The position numbers and the translations under genes were made by a program. This document shows positions 34,475 to 37,626 of a stretch of DNA of 37,626 bases, piece by piece. The stretch is from positions 1-37,626 of the forward strand of contig CAMWJL010000011.1 in NCBI GenBank assembly GCA_947174565.1, in the 5' to 3' direction. The notes under the pieces were generated by a model. That model did not search any database, had not been told where the DNA came from, and saw nothing but the letters and a program-made list of their open reading frames with translations. Within the stretch, counting starts at the first letter, position 1; each line of letters opens with the position of its first letter. This DNA comes from an uncultured Prevotellaceae bacterium (GTDB taxonomy: Bacteria; Bacteroidota; Bacteroidia; Bacteroidales; Bacteroidaceae).

Positions 34475-34579
34475 TACGCTTTAACTGATACGGCAATACA
34501 GAAATCCATCCATGTGCCATGCTGGATGACAGGAAGTCGCCCAAAAGACTGATGTACGGGCAACGCCACAGCTCCCGTT

Positions 34580-34645
34580 AGTACTTCCGAAGAAGTACTC
34601 CAATACTTTCTCGGAAGTACCTCAGTACTTCTGTGGAAGTACTGA
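34580..34645. repeat. Three hairpins with 22-bp period, core AGTACTTC
   Basis: Unit one: AGTACTTC, CGAA loop, GAAGTACT (34580-34599). Unit two is degenerate: ATACTTTCTCGGAAGTAC (34603-34620). Unit three: CAGTACTTC, TGTG loop, GAAGTACTG (34623-34644). The TACTTC or TACTTT cores start at 34582, 34604 and 34626. The array lies between the PL11 gene terminator and the next start codon. The rest of the gap (34475-34579 and 34646-34727) shows nothing I recognise. Confidence 0.85.
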
Positions 34646-34727
34646 AAAGAAATACGGTATGAGCATCACACGAACAAGAAACATTGTAACTAACATATTT
34701 TTTATTAACAATTAACTGATTTAACTT

Positions 34728-37626
34728 ATGAGGAAAATCTTTACTTTAGCCCTTACAGCAATGCTGATGGGGGGGGTAAATGCTTCTGCTCAGACGGAGT
34801 ACACAATCCTTCAGGATTTGACTGCGTCTAAGGTGCAGAACGCGAACTTCGCAGAAGGTGAACCAGCCACGGTCACCATCCGCACGTATGACTACGACAT
34901 GGCAGATGTTCCCGTCGGTGAGTCTGACCCAACACTTGGTATGTTCGGCATGCAGGCTGTACCAGGATGGACAGCCAGTGCGCCATCCAACAATGTGCGC
35001 GTGATGGAGACTGCAAACTCAGAAGCGCGCGAAGACGGCGCAAACGCTAAGGCTGCAGGTCTTTTCGCATACGACGATGAGACTGGCGACGAGACTACTA
35101 TCGGACTTGGCGGTGCATATTATGCACCTTATGCTCCAGCAGAAGCCACTGGCAACGTGTTAGGTATGGTGACAGTATGGGGTGCCGAGGCAAAGTACAC
35201 TCAAGACATCACCTTGAACGCTGGAGCTTACATGATGGTTGTTAGGCTGTACAATGCCGCTGGTGCTGGCACATTAGGAGCCAACTACATGGGCTTCATC
35301 ACAAGCAATACCTCTTACACTTCTACAAAGGAGACTTATGCAGAGGGCGAATGGCAGACAGACACCATTGTGTTCCGCTTGACAACAGCCACAGAAGGTC
35401 AGCTTTCATTAGGTCTCAGGTTTGGTGCAGGTTCAGGCTCTGCTCCTCACCTCTTCGTCAGCGATGTGAAACTCTACTCCATCGACGAGCAGCAGCTCAT
35501 TCAGGCTGAGATTGACAAGGCGAAGGAAGAGTTGAAGGCACTGATTGACGAAGGCGATATATATGGTGCAGATGTAACAGAATCAAAGGCTGTCTATAAC
35601 AACGCCAATGCCACAATGGAGCAGGTACAGGCTGCCATTGCTGCACAGAAGGAAATCAACGCCGCCAGCGTGACAGACCTCTCTGAGTACTTCTTCAACA
35701 ACCCACACTTTGACGAGGACGAACCCGTTGTTGGTGGTATCTGCACTTATGATTACGACTGTGAACAAAATGGTATTTCTACAACCAACTACAGCATGCT
35801 CCCCGTTACAAGCTGGGAACGCATGAAGACAGACAACGGTGCCGCTTCTGGTGTATTTGCCATTGGTAGTGGTGCATGGGCAGGTGGCAAAGATTATGTG
35901 GTGCCAACTGAACTATCTAACGGGTCGAAGGAAGGCAAGGTACTTGGCTTCGTAACTTGCTGGTCAATGGCAGTACAATACAAGCAAGCATGTACTCTTC
36001 CTGCTGGTCAGTACAAGTTGACCATGTCTTACTATAACACAGGTGGAACAACTGCCATCGCAAAGAACTTGATTGGCTTTGTGGCTAACGATGGCACAGA
36101 ATATTTGGCTGCCGCAACAACATTCCCCGTAGGCAAATGGACTTCGGAAGAAGTATCTTTCATACTGGATGAAGAAACCACTGGCTACTTCTCATTGGGT
36201 TATCAGTCCCAGAACGTAGGTTCAGCATCCATGCCTCACTTCTTCACAGACGGTATCTCTCTGACTTATGTAGGCACAGGCTTCAACCCATCACTCTTCG
36301 CGCTGCAGTCAGCCATCAAGACAGGTGAGGCATGGACCGAATCAGAAGAGGCTTATAACGCTACACTCCGCTCACAGATGGAGGCAGCTGTTGAAACAGC
36401 ACAGGCTCTCTACGATGACGAAAGCAACGATGCTGAAGCCAACAAGGCTGCTGCCGCAGTCATCAAGGACATCGTTCCTCAGATTGAGGCCAGCGTCGCT
36501 GCTTACAAGAACCTCGCCACACTACAAACCGATTTGGAGAACACCATCGAGGAGTACAGCGAAGAGACTTATCCAACGCTGAACGAGCGTCTGGGCACAC
36601 TGAAGGACGGTGTTGACGCAGCTTTGGAAGAGCAGAACTGGGACAATGCCCAGATTGAAGAGGCTGTTGCACAACTCCCAGCCATCATCAAGGACGAGAT
36701 TCAGAAAATCTTCGACGCAGCAGTAGAATCAGGCGAGGCTACCGCTGAAAACATCAACATCACTCCGCTCTACGAGCAGATGGCTTATACTTACAGCACA
36801 TCAGCCCAGACTGGAGCCAATGTTCCTGATAAAGAATGGCAGTATGGCAACGCAGGCAACTTCAAGACACAGTATGGCACAGCAGAGGTTTGGAACCAAA
36901 GCCCATTTGCTGTAAGCCGCACGCTCAAAGATATGCCAGCAGGTACATACACGCTCACTACCAAGGCGTTCTACCGCACAGCCGACAACGCTACAAACTA
37001 CGACAACTACGATGCAGAAAACGAATTGGCATTTGTCTTCGCAGGCAACAACAAGACTGCGCTGACGAACGTAGCAGTCATTGCAAGCGACAACAACGAA
37101 GGCAAGACTGGTTGGGCTGAAACAGCTGAAGGCAGCGGCATCTATGTGCCTAACAGCCAGGAGGCAGGCTACAACGTTTTCAACGACGAGGCATACGACG
37201 CTGTTGTTACGAAGTCTGTTTCTACAGTGCTCACCGAGACTGGCGACCTCACCTTTGGCGTAAAGGCTGACCAGCTGGAAGGCAACTCTTGGGTGCTCTG
37301 GTACAGCTTCTCTATTGCCTACAACGCAATCGATGCAGACGTGCTCAACTCCGACTTGCAGGGTCTCATCACCGAGTTCCACAACTACTGCGAGGAACAG
37401 GAAGAAAACATGAACAACTATGAAGCTGGCTTCAGCAGCGATGCCGAGGCAGCAGCCACAGCAGCTATCGGCGGTGATGTAGAGGCACTTAGCGATGCAC
37501 GCAAGGCACTCCTCGCAGCATACGACGAAGTGAAAGCTGGTGTAGAGGCATGGACAGCATACAAAGCAGCTACAGAGTCATTCTACACTGCTAAGGATTC
37601 ATACTATGACGAAGCATCCTTGGAAG
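34728..37626 (+). CDS. Secreted modular surface protein, cut by the window end
   Basis: The frame is open from the ATG at 34728 to the window end (966 codons, no stop), so the 3' end is missing. It has a signal peptide (MRKIFTLALTAMLMGGVNASAQ) whose codons 14-17 contain a run of eight G (34769-34776). By eye it alternates beta-sandwich modules of carbohydrate-binding type (about 22-250, 325-525 and 690-870) with FIVAR-like helical spacers (about 255-315, 530-680 and 880 onward, for example EIDKAKEELKALIDEGD). This resembles the 1453-residue protein at 1940 in style, but the modules differ. No catalytic motif is visible. An adhesive or glycan-binding surface role is inferred. It may be followed by enzyme or sorting domains beyond the window. 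Confidence 0.82.
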   Translation, partial: MRKIFTLALTAMLMGGVNASAQTEYTILQDLTASKVQNANFAEGEPATVTIRTYDYDMADVPVGESDPTLGMFGMQAVPGWTASAPSNNVRVMETANSEAREDGANAKAAGLFAYDDETGDETTIGLGGAYYAPYAPAEATGNVLGMVTVWGAEAKYTQDITLNAGAYMMVVRLYNAAGAGTLGANYMGFITSNTSYTSTKETYAEGEWQTDTIVFRLTTATEGQLSLGLRFGAGSGSAPHLFVSDVKLYSIDEQQLIQAEIDKAKEELKALIDEGDIYGADVTESKAVYNNANATMEQVQAAIAAQKEINAASVTDLSEYFFNNPHFDEDEPVVGGICTYDYDCEQNGISTTNYSMLPVTSWERMKTDNGAASGVFAIGSGAWAGGKDYVVPTELSNGSKEGKVLGFVTCWSMAVQYKQACTLPAGQYKLTMSYYNTGGTTAIAKNLIGFVANDGTEYLAAATTFPVGKWTSEEVSFILDEETTGYFSLGYQSQNVGSASMPHFFTDGISLTYVGTGFNPSLFALQSAIKTGEAWTESEEAYNATLRSQMEAAVETAQALYDDESNDAEANKAAAAVIKDIVPQIEASVAAYKNLATLQTDLENTIEEYSEETYPTLNERLGTLKDGVDAALEEQNWDNAQIEEAVAQLPAIIKDEIQKIFDAAVESGEATAENINITPLYEQMAYTYSTSAQTGANVPDKEWQYGNAGNFKTQYGTAEVWNQSPFAVSRTLKDMPAGTYTLTTKAFYRTADNATNYDNYDAENELAFVFAGNNKTALTNVAVIASDNNEGKTGWAETAEGSGIYVPNSQEAGYNVFNDEAYDAVVTKSVSTVLTETGDLTFGVKADQLEGNSWVLWYSFSIAYNAIDADVLNSDLQGLITEFHNYCEEQEENMNNYEAGFSSDAEAAATAAIGGDVEALSDARKALLAAYDEVKAGVEAWTAYKAATESFYTAKDSYYDEASLE

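Overview
The window looks like a chromosomal segment from a Bacteroidales bacterium, most likely Prevotella or a close relative. Promoters follow the Bacteroidota pattern TTG, 19 to 21 bases, TAnnTTTG, with good examples at 6786, 7890, 24607, 25474 and 29558. Most genes lack a Shine-Dalgarno site. Many proteins are secreted, with Prevotella-type C-terminal tails. A NigD-like lipoprotein and plant-polysaccharide enzymes fit the same group. I see no rRNA or tRNA gene, no intact insertion sequence and no CRISPR array.

Layout. 1-1850: a toxin-antitoxin stack (antitoxin plus PIN toxin, antitoxin plus YoeB-type toxin), then the broken C-terminus of a YafQ-like toxin and a 46-residue small protein. 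1940-6301: a 1453-residue secreted modular protein ending in a strong terminator. 6361-7782: a palindromic repeat, then an Abi (HEPN) gene with its own promoter. 7951-12918: a GH51 arabinofuranosidase, a secreted DUF362 protein and a TonB-dependent receptor, facing a GH27 enzyme across a perfect 29-bp-arm hairpin. 12994-17798, minus strand: GH27 and GH2 glycosidases. 17884-24075, minus strand: a tight run of PASTA protein, RluD, Ddl, acyltransferase, NigD-like lipoprotein, ACT protein and UPF0210 protein. 24239-25260: divergent rpmH and efp. 25534-29568: a large SNF2 helicase. 29682-34391: a PL11-type rhamnogalacturonan lyase fused to a beta-rich half and a sorting domain. 34728 to the edge: another secreted modular protein, cut by the window end.

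Function. GH51, GH27, GH2 and PL11 together suit stripping of pectin (rhamnogalacturonan I backbone with arabinan and galactan side chains). No SusC/SusD pair is present, so this is not a classical polysaccharide utilisation locus. The minus-strand run mixes cell-wall, lipid and RNA-modification housekeeping genes.

The strongest unexplained signal is intergenic. Four gaps hold short arrays of small dyad-symmetric units at a fixed period of 23 bp (6484, 14941 and 25328) or 22 bp (34582). The core sequences fall into three types. The two GTCCCCGAC copies share flanks but carry the central unit in opposite orientations. Separately, two secreted-protein genes carry eight-G tracts near their 5' ends, which could make them phase variable.
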